Translations under genes and position numbers: made by a program
Part shown: positions 51,024 to 60,410 of the stretch, in pieces
Position numbering within the stretch: the stretch's first letter is position 1
How the letters are laid out: each line of letters starts with the position of its first letter
Assembly (NCBI RefSeq): GCF_965661665.1
Contig: NZ_CBFIEO010000016.1
Coordinates: forward strand, 1 to 64,000
From: Cognatiyoonia sp965661665
Lineage (GTDB): Bacteria > Pseudomonadota > Alphaproteobacteria > Rhodobacterales > Rhodobacteraceae
Direction of reading: 5' to 3'
Length of the DNA stretch: 64,000 nt
Notes under the pieces: generated by a model
Database searches by the model: none
What the model was told of the DNA's origin: nothing
What the model saw: the letters and a program-made list of their open reading frames with translations, nothing else

Positions 51024-51860
51024 ATGGCCGAGAGCAATGGTGTGACAAGTGGTATTGTCGAGACGATTAAGACGATTGTCTACGCACTGCTGATTGCTGG
51101 CGTATTCCGCACTCTGTTCTTCCAGCCCTTCTGGATTCCCTCGGGGTCGATGAAAGACACACTTCTAATCGGTGATTTCCTCTTTGTGAATAAGATGGCC
51201 TACGGCTATTCTTACGCCTCCTGCCCGTCGATCCGCGTGCCAGCCTTGGGCATCGACATTGGTGCTGATGACTTCTGTGGCGTCTTTGAAGGCGGGGAAG
51301 AACGTTTGTTCGGCTCTGACCCAGAACTTGGCGATGTTGTCGTCTTCCGCCACCCAGTCACTGGCATGGACTTCATCAAGCGTGTTGTCGGGATGCCCGG
51401 CGACCGCATTCAGATGAAAGATGGTCTGCTGATCATCAATGATGTGCCGGTTGAAGTTGTCCCTGACGGTGTTTTTGAAGAGGTTTGGGCCCGCCAAGGC
51501 CCACAGGGTCTGACACCGCGCTGCTCAAACGGTGTTGTTGGTGAAGGCGCGATTTGCCAGAAAGAGCGTTTCATTGAGACGCTGCTAAACGGCAAACAGC
51601 ACGCGATCCTGAATATTGGCGATCAACGCTCCGACAACACCGGCGTGTTCACGGTGCCAGAGGATCACTTCTTCTTCGTTGGTGACAACCGCGATAACTC
51701 CACCGACAGCCGCGTTGCGCAAACCGCGCGCGGCGTGGGCTTTGTACCGCGCTCTGCACTTGTCGGTCGTGCTGACCGTGTGATGTTCTCCAGCGCGGGC
51801 CGCTCTATGTTCGCGTTCTGGACCTGGCGCAGCGACCGCTACTTCAAGGCGATTGAGTGA
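51024..51860 (+). CDS. lepB: Signal peptidase I
   Basis: A 278-residue leader peptidase anchored by one N-terminal span (about 15-35). The Ser-Lys dyad is S42 in FWIPSGSMKDTLLIGD and the lysine in MDFIKRVVGMPGDRI; the later GDNRDNSTDSR motif is present. It cleaves signal peptides on the periplasmic face. The stop overlaps the rnc start (GTGA), the usual lepB-rnc-era arrangement. Confidence 0.96.
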   Translation: MAESNGVTSGIVETIKTIVYALLIAGVFRTLFFQPFWIPSGSMKDTLLIGDFLFVNKMAYGYSYASCPSIRVPALGIDIGADDFCGVFEGGEERLFGSDPELGDVVVFRHPVTGMDFIKRVVGMPGDRIQMKDGLLIINDVPVEVVPDGVFEEVWARQGPQGLTPRCSNGVVGEGAICQKERFIETLLNGKQHAILNIGDQRSDNTGVFTVPEDHFFFVGDNRDNSTDSRVAQTARGVGFVPRSALVGRADRVMFSSAGRSMFAFWTWRSDRYFKAIE

Positions 51861-52537
51861 AGCTCTCGGCTGATCTGTCCAAGTTTGAGACCCGATTGGG
51901 CTATCACTTTACGTCGCCAGCCTTGCTGGTCCGGTCCTTGACGCACTCCTCCATGGTGTCGCCGCACCGCGACGACAACCAGCGGCTCGAATTCTTGGGC
52001 GACCGTGTGTTGGGCTTGGTGATGGCCGACGCTTTGCTTGCCGCTGATCCCAACGCGAACGAAGGGCAACTTGCGCCACGGTTCAACGCATTGGTGCGGA
52101 AAGAAACGTGCGCGGATGTCGCGCGTCAGATTGATCTGGGCGCCGTGCTGAAGCTTGGCCGGTCAGAGATGAAATCAGGTGGTCGCCGCAAAGACGCGCT
52201 TTTGGCTGACGCGATGGAGGCGGTGATCGCCGCCGTTTATCAAGATGCTGGTTTTGCAGCTGCACGGGATTTGATCATCCAGCTTTGGGGTGACCGGATA
52301 AACAACGTCGAAGATGACGCGCGGGATGCCAAGACCGCGTTACAAGAATGGGCGCAGGGCAGGGGCGAACCGCCGCCCGCCTATGTCGAAGTGGCCCGTG
52401 AGGGCCCCGATCACCAACCAGTATTCACGATTGAGGCGAGGCTCACCTCTGGGCCTAGCGCACAAGCAACCGCAGGCTCCAAACGTCAGGCCGAACAAGC
52501 CGCCGCAAAAGCGCTGTTGAAGGAAGTATCAGGATGA
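51857..52537 (+). CDS. rnc: Ribonuclease III
   Basis: A 226-residue double-stranded-RNA endonuclease for rRNA and mRNA processing. It has the catalytic signature RLEFLGDRVLGLV, DAMEAVIAAVYQDAG (second acidic site), and a C-terminal dsRNA-binding domain (about 155-224). It starts with GTG 51857, overlapping the lepB stop, and overlaps the era start by 4 bp. Confidence 0.96.
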   Translation: MKLSADLSKFETRLGYHFTSPALLVRSLTHSSMVSPHRDDNQRLEFLGDRVLGLVMADALLAADPNANEGQLAPRFNALVRKETCADVARQIDLGAVLKLGRSEMKSGGRRKDALLADAMEAVIAAVYQDAGFAAARDLIIQLWGDRINNVEDDARDAKTALQEWAQGRGEPPPAYVEVAREGPDHQPVFTIEARLTSGPSAQATAGSKRQAEQAAAKALLKEVSG

Positions 52538-53442
52538 CAACTCGTTCAGGCTTTGTGGCGCTTATAGGGGAGCCAAACGCTGGCAAATCCACCCTTTTGA
52601 ACCGTATGGTCGGGGCCAAAGTGTCGATCGTGACACACAAGGTTCAAACCACCCGCGCGCGCATCCGAGGTGTGGCCATCGAAGGCGACGCGCAGCTTGT
52701 TTTTGTTGATACCCCCGGCCTGTTTAAACCGCGCCGCCGTCTTGACCGTGCAATGGTCGCCGCCGCATGGGGCGGGGCCGCTGATGCAGATGTTGTGGTT
52801 CTGTTGGTGGAGGCGCACCGCGGCATGACCGAAGGCGTCAAAGCAATCCTTGCCGCCTTGGAGGAACGCTCAACCAACGCCACCTATGCGCTCGCGATCA
52901 ACAAGATCGACAAGGTGCCGACCGAGGCGCTTTTGAAGCTGACCAAGGAAATGAACGACGCCTTCCCATTCGTTGAGACCTTCATGATCTCTGCGGAAAA
53001 GGGCCACGGCTGCGACGACTTGAAGAAGTGGCTGGCCAAGGAATTGCCGGAGGGCCCGTGGCTCTACCCCGAAGACCAAATTGCCGACCTCCCCATGCGG
53101 ATGATCGCAGCAGAGATGACGCGCGAAAAGCTGATCCTGCGCCTGCATCAAGAGCTACCCTACCAAATGACTGTCGAAACGGAGAATTGGGAAGAGCGCA
53201 AAGACGGTTCCGCCAAGATCGACCAAATCATCTATGTTATGCGCGACGGGCACAAAGGCATTGTCTTGGGCAACAAAGGTGAGACGATCAAAGCCGTCAG
53301 CAAAGCCGCCCGGGAAGAATTGGAAGAATTCCTCGGCCGTCGCGTGCATCTGTTTTTGCAAGTCAAAGTCCGGCCCAACTGGCTCGAAGAGGCGGATCGG
53401 TATTCCGAGATGGGCCTCGACTTCAAGGATGGCAATAAATGA
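52534..53442 (+). CDS. era: GTPase Era
   Basis: A 302-residue Era, the KH-domain GTPase that binds 16S rRNA during 30S maturation. G1 is ALIGEPNAGKST, G3 VFVDTPGLF, and G4 AINKIDKV; the C-terminal KH domain (about 200-295) includes IIYVMRDGHKGIVLGNKG. The start overlaps rnc and the stop overlaps the DUF1491 gene, both by 4 bp. Confidence 0.96.
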   Translation: MTTRSGFVALIGEPNAGKSTLLNRMVGAKVSIVTHKVQTTRARIRGVAIEGDAQLVFVDTPGLFKPRRRLDRAMVAAAWGGAADADVVVLLVEAHRGMTEGVKAILAALEERSTNATYALAINKIDKVPTEALLKLTKEMNDAFPFVETFMISAEKGHGCDDLKKWLAKELPEGPWLYPEDQIADLPMRMIAAEMTREKLILRLHQELPYQMTVETENWEERKDGSAKIDQIIYVMRDGHKGIVLGNKGETIKAVSKAAREELEEFLGRRVHLFLQVKVRPNWLEEADRYSEMGLDFKDGNK

Positions 53443-53765
53443 GGCTCACCGCTGAGGTTTGGGTCTCTGCCTATCTCAAGCGGTTGAGCCTATTGACGAT
53501 CCCCGCCTTTGTCGTGGCAAAGGGTGATCTGACCGCAGGCGCAGTGCTGGTGAAGCTCAACACGCTCGATGGCAAAGCCTGCTGTTACCAACGCAGTTTT
53601 GACCTGATTACAGGCGAACGACAGTGGGTCGTGTTGTCAGAAGGCGATGAGACGGATGTTGATGCCTCCATCGAAAAACAGCGCAGCTTTGACTGCGACC
53701 TTTGGGTGATCGAGGTTGAGGATGCCGAAGGGCGGCATCTGTTGGATGACCCAAGTTTGGTCTAA
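53439..53765 (+). CDS. DUF1491 family protein
   Basis: A 108-residue protein of the alphaproteobacterial DUF1491 family, with LTAEVWVSAYLKRLSLLTIP, AVLVKLNTLDGKACCYQR and CDLWVIEVEDAEGRHLL. Function is unknown; its regular place between era and recO suggests a role in RNA or DNA maintenance, but this is only context. It is translationally coupled to era and 9 bp before recO. Confidence 0.88.
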   Translation: MRLTAEVWVSAYLKRLSLLTIPAFVVAKGDLTAGAVLVKLNTLDGKACCYQRSFDLITGERQWVVLSEGDETDVDASIEKQRSFDCDLWVIEVEDAEGRHLLDDPSLV

Positions 53766-53774
53766 GCTGCGATC

Positions 53775-54509
53775 ATGATTGATTGGCGCGATCATGGTAT
53801 TCTTCTTTCGGTCCGTCGCTTTGGCGAGGGGTCGGTGATTGCTGAGATTTTTACCGAAGATCACGGGCGCTGTGCCGGCGTCATTCGCGGCGGTGCATCC
53901 CGCAAAATGGCTCCGTTCCTGCAACCTGGCGCGCAGTTGCAAGCCGATTGGAAAGCACGGCTGTCCGAACACTTGGGCAGCTACACCGTCGAACTGATGC
54001 GCAGCCGATCCGCCAACGCGATGGCGGATCGATTGGCTCTGTCCGGCCTCAATGCAGTTTGCGCTTTGCTAGCTGTCGTGATGCCAGAGCGGGAGGCGCA
54101 TCCGAAACTCTACAAGCGGACGGAACAGCTTTTGGACCTGCTTGGCTCATCTGATGTCTGGCCCCTAGCCTATTTGCAGTGGGAGGAGGCGCTGCTGGCC
54201 GAACTCGGCTTTGCCCTCGACCTCACCACCTGCGCGGTCAACGGATCAACGAAGGATTTATGCTTCATCTCCCCCAAAACCGGCCGCGCGGTCAGCGGGT
54301 CCGCAGCGGGTGAATGGGCGGATCGCCTGCTACCCTTGCCAAACGTGCTGGCTGGCGAAGGCGAGGCGGAGACAGCCGACATTTTGGAAGCCTTAGACGT
54401 GACCGGCTATTTCATCGAAAGCAAAGTCATCGCCCCCCTCAGCGGCGCAGAAATGCCAGCCGCCCGCCTGCGGTTGCTGCAAACGCTGTGGCGTCAGGGC
54501 TCCGCCTGA
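53775..54509 (+). CDS. recO: DNA repair protein RecO
   Basis: A 244-residue RecO, which with RecR loads RecA onto SSB-coated gaps. The N-terminal OB fold starts with IDWRDHGILLSVRRFGEGS and continues through GRCAGVIRGGASRKMAPFLQ. The helical C-terminal part has WEEALLAELGFALDLTTCAV (the second cysteine of a zinc site is not obvious). It ends the rpoZ-recO housekeeping run. Its 3' end overlaps the convergent META lipoprotein gene by 16 bp. Confidence 0.93.
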   Translation: MIDWRDHGILLSVRRFGEGSVIAEIFTEDHGRCAGVIRGGASRKMAPFLQPGAQLQADWKARLSEHLGSYTVELMRSRSANAMADRLALSGLNAVCALLAVVMPEREAHPKLYKRTEQLLDLLGSSDVWPLAYLQWEEALLAELGFALDLTTCAVNGSTKDLCFISPKTGRAVSGSAAGEWADRLLPLPNVLAGEGEAETADILEALDVTGYFIESKVIAPLSGAEMPAARLRLLQTLWRQGSA

Positions 54510-54889
54510 AATACCATTTCGAGGTCTTGATCATTGGTCAGGATTAGAATGGGGTCGGACACTTCCACCAAACTCGCCGTGGCAAGTGCGTCAAAGACGG
54601 TCTGCTCCGCATCCAGATCGGGACAAGCGCGTTTCGTGGCGGCGATCGGGCCAAGCTCAAACCAAGGGTAGGGCGCTGACTGTTCGGCAAAATAGCTGTT
54701 GCAGGGCGCTTGCCCTGACACTCTTCCCGCCTCACCTAGATCGATCCTTGCAGCAGCTTCAAAAGAATTGCCGTAGATTGATTGCATGACGAACGTCTCG
54801 CTCCCTTGCAAGTATTTCGTCACCGTTTCATCCGGCTGACAGGCGGCCAAGAATGATAGCATCAGAGATATAACCGCCAACCGCATCAA
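54494..54889 (-). CDS. META domain (HslJ-like) lipoprotein
   Basis: A 131-residue predicted lipoprotein: signal sequence with lipobox LSFLAAC (lipidated C17), then a META/HslJ-type domain with GRVSGQAPCNSYFAEQ and GPIAATKRACPDLDAEQTVF. These match the family's GxxGCNxYxG and TxMACP patterns. Function is unclear; HslJ is linked to stress resistance in E. coli. The start overlaps the end of the broken SDR gene by 4 bp, so it was once part of that transcript. Confidence 0.8.
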   Translation of the reverse strand: MMRLAVISLMLSFLAACQPDETVTKYLQGSETFVMQSIYGNSFEAAARIDLGEAGRVSGQAPCNSYFAEQSAPYPWFELGPIAATKRACPDLDAEQTVFDALATASLVEVSDPILILTNDQDLEMVFQAEP

Positions 54890-55894
54890 ATCAGATCGTT
54901 GTCGATCAGATAGTTGGCCGTCGACACCACGCTTTCGCGCACGTCCAAGAACTCTTCCCCCAGAAGCGCCCTTGCGCGGCTGTTATCGGTTGGAGAGTGG
55001 CATCCCAAATCGGGGATAATGCCACGAATGGCGGGGTCGAAAAGGCCAAGGGCCTTCACCATAAAATTCGGTGTGACGCGCGTGACGACACGCCGCTTCG
55101 ATCGCTTTGGCGATGTTGACGAACTATAAAAAGCGGCCGACAGCCATAAAGCGTTGACCTGCCGTGTTATCATCTTCCAACGCCTGCACATGCAACCGCG
55201 CGACGTCTTTCACATCGACGGTTGCAAAGCTGATCTGTGGCACTAAAGGATATTTCGCACGTATCACCCGCTCGATGACAGCGACAGAGGTGCCAAAATC
55301 ACAATCAAGCGGTGTACCCACCACGAAGCCGGGGTTGATTGACGTCAGCTTGATCTCCGGCGCTTCGGTCTTCACGAAATCCCACGCTGCATTTTCCATC
55401 ATCGTTTTCGATTTGCCATAGGCCGATTTGCTTAGTGCGTCTACATCGGTCCAACTGTCCTCATCATATGCTGTCTTGCCCGCTGCCAAAACACTACCGG
55501 TGATCGCGACGGTGGAGGATGTGATAATCACCCGCCCCACACCCGCAGATTTTGCCGCGCGCAACGCCCGCAGCATGCCATCCACAGCGGGGCTAATTAG
55601 TTCATCCTCCGTCTTTGGCGGCGTCATCGGAAAGGGGAAGGCGGTGTGGATGATCGCATCAACGCCCTTCGCCGCGTCGGTCCATCCAGTGTCTTTCGTC
55701 AAATCAAGCTGGCAAAAGCTTAGGCGGCGGAGCGCACTGGGGTCTTTCACGCCATTAGCAACGGCGGCGTTCACCTCCTGTACGCGGTTCATCGACCGCA
55801 TGGAGCCGCGCACGGCGTACCCCGCATCCAAAAGCTGCGCTGCGCTGTGTTTCGCGATGTAGCCGGTGATACCTGTTTAAAGAACGGTCTTCAT
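54886..55894 (-). pseudogene. Broken extended-SDR reductase (dihydroflavonol-reductase-like)
   Basis: An NAD(P)-dependent epimerase/reductase gene disrupted three times. From ATG 55894 (GAGG site upstream) it reads MKTVL, a TAA stop at 55877-55879, then TGITGYIAKHSAAQLLDAGY, the cofactor-binding start. A long intact stretch follows with VDAIIHTAFPFPM, IITSSTVAITGS and the catalytic-type SAYGKSK. A TAG at 55124-55126 interrupts GRFL and FVNIAKAIEA. Near 55090-55100 the frame must shift to reach RRVVTRVTPNFMVKALGLFD, then LLGEEFLDVRESV at the C-terminus. The apparent start at TTG 55831 lies after the cofactor motif, so no functional enzyme is expected. Confidence 0.88.
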
Positions 55895-56008
55895 AATGCT
55901 GGCCTCAAATGCCCCAATAAGACATGAGGTGATGGACCCGACCTATAAGGTTGGGGCCATCAAATAAACATCAATTTGACGCGGATGATACGGCTTATCT
56001 GAGGTAAC

Positions 56009-57691
56009 TTACCCCAAAAGGCGGCGTGCGATGACTTGTGCCTGAATTTCTGCTGCACCTTCGAAGATGTTCAGGATACGCGCGTCACAGAGGATCCGGC
56101 TGATCTTATACTCAAGCGCAAAGCCGTTGCCGCCGTGGATTTGCAGCGCGTTGTCCGCACAAGCCCACGCCACGCGGGCACCCAAAAGCTTTGCCATGCC
56201 AGCTTCCAAATCGCAGCGGCGATCATTGTCTTTCTCATGGGCAGAGAAGTACGTCAGTTGACGGGCAATCATGATTTCAACAGCCATCATCGCTAGTTTG
56301 CCGGACACCCGTGGGAAGTTGATCAACGCCTGACCGAACTGCTTGCGGTCACGGGCATATTGCATCCCTTCATCCAGCGCCGATTGCGCGACACCCACCG
56401 AACGGGCGGCTGTCTGAATACGGGCGCTCTCGAAGGTTTGCATCAATTGCTTGAAGCCTTGCCCTTCTTCCTGACCCAACAGGTTTTCACCGCTCACTTT
56501 AAAATCATCAAAGTTCAGCGTGTATTCCTTCATTCCGCGATAGCCCAAGACCTCAATCTCACCGCCGGAGATGCCAGGATCCTGCCATGGCTCTTCATCC
56601 GTACCCGGTGTTTTCTCAGCCAAGAACATCGACAAGCCTTTGTAGTTGTCGGTGTCTGGGATGGTGCGCGCCAGAACGGTCATCACATGGGTGCGGGCTG
56701 CATGGGTGATCCATGTCTTGTTGCCGCTGATGATCCAGTCATCGCCGTGCTTGCGGGCGCGGGTGCGCAAGCTGCCAAGGTCGGAGCCTGTGTTTGGCTC
56801 TGTAAATACTGCTGTTGGCAGGATTTCACCGGATGCGAGCCCAGGGAGCCATTTTTCTTTCTGCGCGTCTGTGCCACCGCAAATAATCAGCTCTGCCGCA
56901 ATCTCTGACCGCGTGCCGAGGGAGCCGACACCGATATAGCCACGCGACAGTTCTTCGGACACGACGCACATGGAAGCTTTCGAAAGACCGAAGCCGCCGT
57001 ATGCCTCTGGGATCGTTAGACCAAAGACGCCAAGTTCGGCCATCTCTTCGATGATTTCCATCGGGATCAATTCGTCCTTGAGGTGCCATTCGTGGGCGTA
57101 AGGCTCCACGCGGTCCACGCTGAACCGACGGAACTGCTCGCGGATCATTTCTAGCTCTTCGTCCAGACCGGACGCACCAACTGTCAGATTGGCGGAGGTT
57201 TCATCCATCAACTCACACAAACGGCTCCGCGCGGCTTGGGTGTTGCCCTGAGCAATCAGCGTTTGGATTTCCGGTGTGTCGAGCTTTGACAGTTGTTCCG
57301 GAATACCGATGTCGTGCAGGCGCACCATCTCGCTTTGGTTCATCTGCAAGCCGCCTTGCAACTGCGCAAGGTATTCGCCGAATGCGATCTGCTGGATGAG
57401 TTGCTCAATCTCTCCAAACTGACCCGCTTCCTTCAGCTGCTCCGCCCATTTTTGCATCTGGCGCAGCGATTCCACATAGGTTGCGAGCCAAGCCAAGCCG
57501 TGAGTGGCGGTCTGATTGGCTTCGACTAGCGCACCGCTGACGTGGTCGCCATCGCTCACCAAGGCACGAACAGTCTCAATGCCTGCTTCCAAGATTCCAT
57601 CAACCACTGGGATCGTGGCGGCCGTGCGATCAAGCACATCCATCAGGACAGGGTTTGATTGCATCGACATATCTTGACCATCATGCGGCAT
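56009..57691 (-). CDS. mcd: (2S)-methylsuccinyl-CoA dehydrogenase
   Basis: A 560-residue acyl-CoA dehydrogenase with an extra N-terminal region of about 170 residues (helical, MDVLDRTAATIPVVDGILEA), the mark of Mcd from the ethylmalonyl-CoA pathway, which oxidises (2S)-methylsuccinyl-CoA to mesaconyl-CoA. The catalytic module has FTEPNTGSDLGSLRTRA, WITHAARTHVMTV, ARDRKQFGQALINFP and LQIHGGNGFALEY. I chose ATG 57691, with AGGAG seven bases upstream, over TTG 57697. Other pathway genes (ccr, ecm) are not in the window. It indicates growth on acetate or other C2 compounds. Confidence 0.88.
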   Translation of the reverse strand: MPHDGQDMSMQSNPVLMDVLDRTAATIPVVDGILEAGIETVRALVSDGDHVSGALVEANQTATHGLAWLATYVESLRQMQKWAEQLKEAGQFGEIEQLIQQIAFGEYLAQLQGGLQMNQSEMVRLHDIGIPEQLSKLDTPEIQTLIAQGNTQAARSRLCELMDETSANLTVGASGLDEELEMIREQFRRFSVDRVEPYAHEWHLKDELIPMEIIEEMAELGVFGLTIPEAYGGFGLSKASMCVVSEELSRGYIGVGSLGTRSEIAAELIICGGTDAQKEKWLPGLASGEILPTAVFTEPNTGSDLGSLRTRARKHGDDWIISGNKTWITHAARTHVMTVLARTIPDTDNYKGLSMFLAEKTPGTDEEPWQDPGISGGEIEVLGYRGMKEYTLNFDDFKVSGENLLGQEEGQGFKQLMQTFESARIQTAARSVGVAQSALDEGMQYARDRKQFGQALINFPRVSGKLAMMAVEIMIARQLTYFSAHEKDNDRRCDLEAGMAKLLGARVAWACADNALQIHGGNGFALEYKISRILCDARILNIFEGAAEIQAQVIARRLLG

Positions 57692-57835
57692 GAGCAACTC
57701 CTATTTTGCAGGCGCAGAGATACCCTTCTCGCAGTTGCAGCGCAACAATAATTCATCAAATTACCCCAATTCGTACTAAAATGTCGCAGCGAAAATAGAC
57801 TGGACCCTGCGTTTGTTCCGGTAGACGGTGCCAGA

Positions 57836-58591
57836 ATGGATGATTTGACGCTCATGTCGATAGCTGTTGTTTCCGCAGCCGCATTTCTGGCCGGTGCCAT
57901 CAAAGGTGCCGTTGGATTCGCGATGCCAATGGTGATGATGTCGGCGCTTGCGATCCTCTTCGATCCCAAAATCGCGCTGGCCCTGCTGATCTTTCCCACA
58001 ATGGCGAGCAACCTAAGCCAGTCCCTGCGGCAAGGGTACGCGCCAGCTCGCGATGCCGTGAAGGAATTTGCCCCGTTCATGGTTGTTGGGGGGCTCTGCC
58101 TTATCGCGACTGCGCACCTCGTCACCGCACTGCCCACCGACACGATGATCCTTGTGATCGGCGTGTTTGTCGTCTGCTTTGCGGCCTTCCAACTCTCCGG
58201 CTGGCAATTCAAGCTCTCTGGCCCATCAAAGATGAGCCAATCGCTGTTTGGCTTCGTGGCTGGGTCAGTCGGGGGTCTATCCGGTATCTGGGGGCCGCCG
58301 ACGGTGGCGTATCTCACGGCGATCAACACGCCTAAAGTGAAGCAGATGCATGTCCAAGGCGTGATCTACGGTTTGGGGTCAGTGGCTTTGCTGGTGGGGC
58401 ACATCGGCTCCGGCCTCGTAACGATGCAAACGGTCCCTTTGTCCGTCGCGCTAATTTTGCCCGCGCTGTTGGGGATCACGTTGGGCTACAAAGTGTCTGA
58501 CCGCGTGGACCAAGCCAGCTTTCGCAAGATGACCCTGATCGTGCTGCTGGTCAGTGGTTTCAACCTGATCCGCCGTGGATTGATGGGCTAA
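57836..58591 (+). CDS. TSUP family (TauE/SafE) sulfite exporter-like protein
   Basis: A 251-residue membrane protein with about eight spans of the TauE/SafE family, which exports sulfite or organosulfonates in characterised cases. Repeats are visible as FLAGAIKGAVGFAMPMVMMS and FVAGSVGGLSGIWGPPTVAY, both with the family glycine/proline pattern. Substrate here is unknown. Divergent from mcd (144 bp); convergent with pckA, with a shared hairpin between. Confidence 0.87.
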   Translation: MDDLTLMSIAVVSAAAFLAGAIKGAVGFAMPMVMMSALAILFDPKIALALLIFPTMASNLSQSLRQGYAPARDAVKEFAPFMVVGGLCLIATAHLVTALPTDTMILVIGVFVVCFAAFQLSGWQFKLSGPSKMSQSLFGFVAGSVGGLSGIWGPPTVAYLTAINTPKVKQMHVQGVIYGLGSVALLVGHIGSGLVTMQTVPLSVALILPALLGITLGYKVSDRVDQASFRKMTLIVLLVSGFNLIRRGLMG

Positions 58592-58593
58592 CG

Positions 58594-58620
58594 AAAAAGG
58601 CCGCACAATCGCACGGCCTT
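58594..58620 (-). terminator. Terminator between TSUP gene and pckA
   Basis: The arms AAGGCCG (58597-58603) and CGGCCTT (58614-58620) form a stem. On the minus strand it is followed by TTTTTCG, so it fits the end of pckA best; on the plus strand the T-run is poor. Confidence 0.7.
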
Positions 58621-58639
58621 CATTCAATATCCAGTTCGA

Positions 58640-60238
58640 TCAGTCAATCGCAGCCGCGCGCACATCATCATCGATGTAAGGGACGTACTTTTCAAAGTTG
58701 TCGCTAAACATCTCAACAAGCCTGGCCGCTTGAGCATCATAGGCATCTTTGTCTGCCCAAGTCTCCCGCGGGTTCAGCAGCTTGTCGTCAACGCTGTCGC
58801 AAGTCACCGGCACTTCAAAGCCGAAGTTTGGATCCTTGCGGAACTGGTTTTCGACCAGCGTCTGATCCAATGCAGCGGCCAGCAAGGCGCGGGTTGCTTT
58901 GATGGGCATCCGGCTGCCCGTGCCATAGGCGCCGCCAGTCCAGCCTGTGTTCACCAGCCAGCATGTCGCACCGTGCGACGCAATCTTTTTGCGCAGCAGA
59001 TCGCCATAGGCTTCTGGGCGTCGTGGCATAAACGGTGCACCAAAACAGGTTGAGAATGTCGGCTCGGGCTCCGTCACACCCCGCTCTGTCCCCGCAACTT
59101 TGGATGTGAAGCCAGACAAGAAGTGGTACATCGCCTGCGCAGGCGTCAAACGGCTGATTGGAGGCAGAACACCGAACGCATCACATGTCAGCATGATGAT
59201 GTTCTTCGGATGTCCACCCAGCGCAGTTTCAGAAGCGTTGAAAATGTAGTGCAACGGATAGGCGCAGCGCATGTTAGCGGTCAGGCTGTCGTCATTGAAA
59301 TCAAGCTCTTTGGTGTCTGGATCGTACACCATATTCTCGATCACCGTATGCGGCATGGAACATGTGGCGTAAATCTCTGGCTCCGCCTTCGGATCCAGAC
59401 CGATCGTCTTGGCGTAGCAGCCGCCCTCGAAGTTAAAGGTGCCACGATCTGACCAGCCATGTTCATCGTCGCCGATTAAGACGCGCGACGGATCAGCGGA
59501 CAGGGTTGTCTTGCCCGTGCCAGACAGACCAAAGAAGATGGCCGTATCAACAGGGTTGCCCGGCGCGTGGTTGGCCGAACAGTGCATCGGCATAATATCT
59601 TTTTCCGGCAGCAAGTAGTTGAGCAGGGTGAAAACGGACTTCTTGTTCTCACCTGCGTATTCTGTGCCAGCGATCAGGACCAGCTTGCGCTCAAAGTTCA
59701 AGGTGATGACTGTTTCCGACCGGCAGCCGTGGAGCTCTGGGTCCGCTTTGAAGCTTGGGCAGTTGATGATCGTGAAATCGGGCGCGAAATCTGCAAGCTC
59801 GCTTTGTTCTGGGCGGCGCAGAAGGTGACGGATGAAAAGACCGTGCCATGCAAGCTCTGTCACGACGCGCACATCCAAACGATGGGCAGGGTCTGCACCC
59901 CCAAAAAGGTCATGCACATAATATGTGCCGCCACCCATATGCGCGATCATGTCATCATAAAGCTGATCGAACTTCGACGGCTCCATCGGCGGGTTGTTTT
60001 CCCACCAAATCGTGTCTTCTACACTTGGCGTCCGAACAACAAACTTGTCCTTGGGGGAGCGGCCGGTGTTTTTGCCGGTTGTCACAAGGAATGTGCCGCC
60101 GTTTCCGTCGACGCCTTCACCGTTTTCAACGGCGGTTTTCTGCAGCTCCGCTTCGGACAGGTTATAATAGACGTAGCCAAGCCCCTTGATGCCTTGATCC
60201 TCAAGTTTAATCTGCGGGCTGACCGTTCCATGGTCCAT
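58640..60238 (-). CDS. pckA: Phosphoenolpyruvate carboxykinase (ATP)
   Basis: A 532-residue ATP-type PEP carboxykinase (oxaloacetate to PEP), the key gluconeogenic step. It has the kinase-1a loop IFFGLSGTGKTTLSADP, the oxaloacetate-binding arginine region TGKNTGRSPKDKFVVR, and the EHGWSDRGTFNFEGGCYAKT segment. It fits well with Mcd nearby: C2 assimilation needs gluconeogenesis. Direct repeats in its upstream region (60329-60361) are candidate operators. Confidence 0.96.
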   Translation of the reverse strand: MDHGTVSPQIKLEDQGIKGLGYVYYNLSEAELQKTAVENGEGVDGNGGTFLVTTGKNTGRSPKDKFVVRTPSVEDTIWWENNPPMEPSKFDQLYDDMIAHMGGGTYYVHDLFGGADPAHRLDVRVVTELAWHGLFIRHLLRRPEQSELADFAPDFTIINCPSFKADPELHGCRSETVITLNFERKLVLIAGTEYAGENKKSVFTLLNYLLPEKDIMPMHCSANHAPGNPVDTAIFFGLSGTGKTTLSADPSRVLIGDDEHGWSDRGTFNFEGGCYAKTIGLDPKAEPEIYATCSMPHTVIENMVYDPDTKELDFNDDSLTANMRCAYPLHYIFNASETALGGHPKNIIMLTCDAFGVLPPISRLTPAQAMYHFLSGFTSKVAGTERGVTEPEPTFSTCFGAPFMPRRPEAYGDLLRKKIASHGATCWLVNTGWTGGAYGTGSRMPIKATRALLAAALDQTLVENQFRKDPNFGFEVPVTCDSVDDKLLNPRETWADKDAYDAQAARLVEMFSDNFEKYVPYIDDDVRAAAID

Positions 60239-60301
60239 TGTCGCGTTCCTTATGCTGCAGTGCGAAAAACTTCGGTATACGGTCGTATTAACACTGCAAA
60301 A

Positions 60302-60361
60302 CTTAACGCAAACCCCCTTATTTCATTCGTTAGCGCAACCATCTGCGTGTTAGCGCAACCA
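60302..60361 (-). promoter_or_regulatory. Tandem repeats upstream of pckA
   Basis: GTTAGCGCAACCA occurs exactly at 60329-60341 and 60349-60361, 20 bp apart (two helical turns). A weaker copy, CTTAACGCAAACC, is at 60302-60314. The core resembles half-palindromic LacI-family operators with a GCGC centre. In alphaproteobacteria, LacI-type regulators (CceR, PckR) control pckA, so these repeats may be such sites; this is inference. Confidence 0.5.
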
Positions 60362-60410
60362 AGCGGAGCACTGTTTCTGGGGTGAGGCATTTTAGCCATT
60401 ACTTAGCGAA

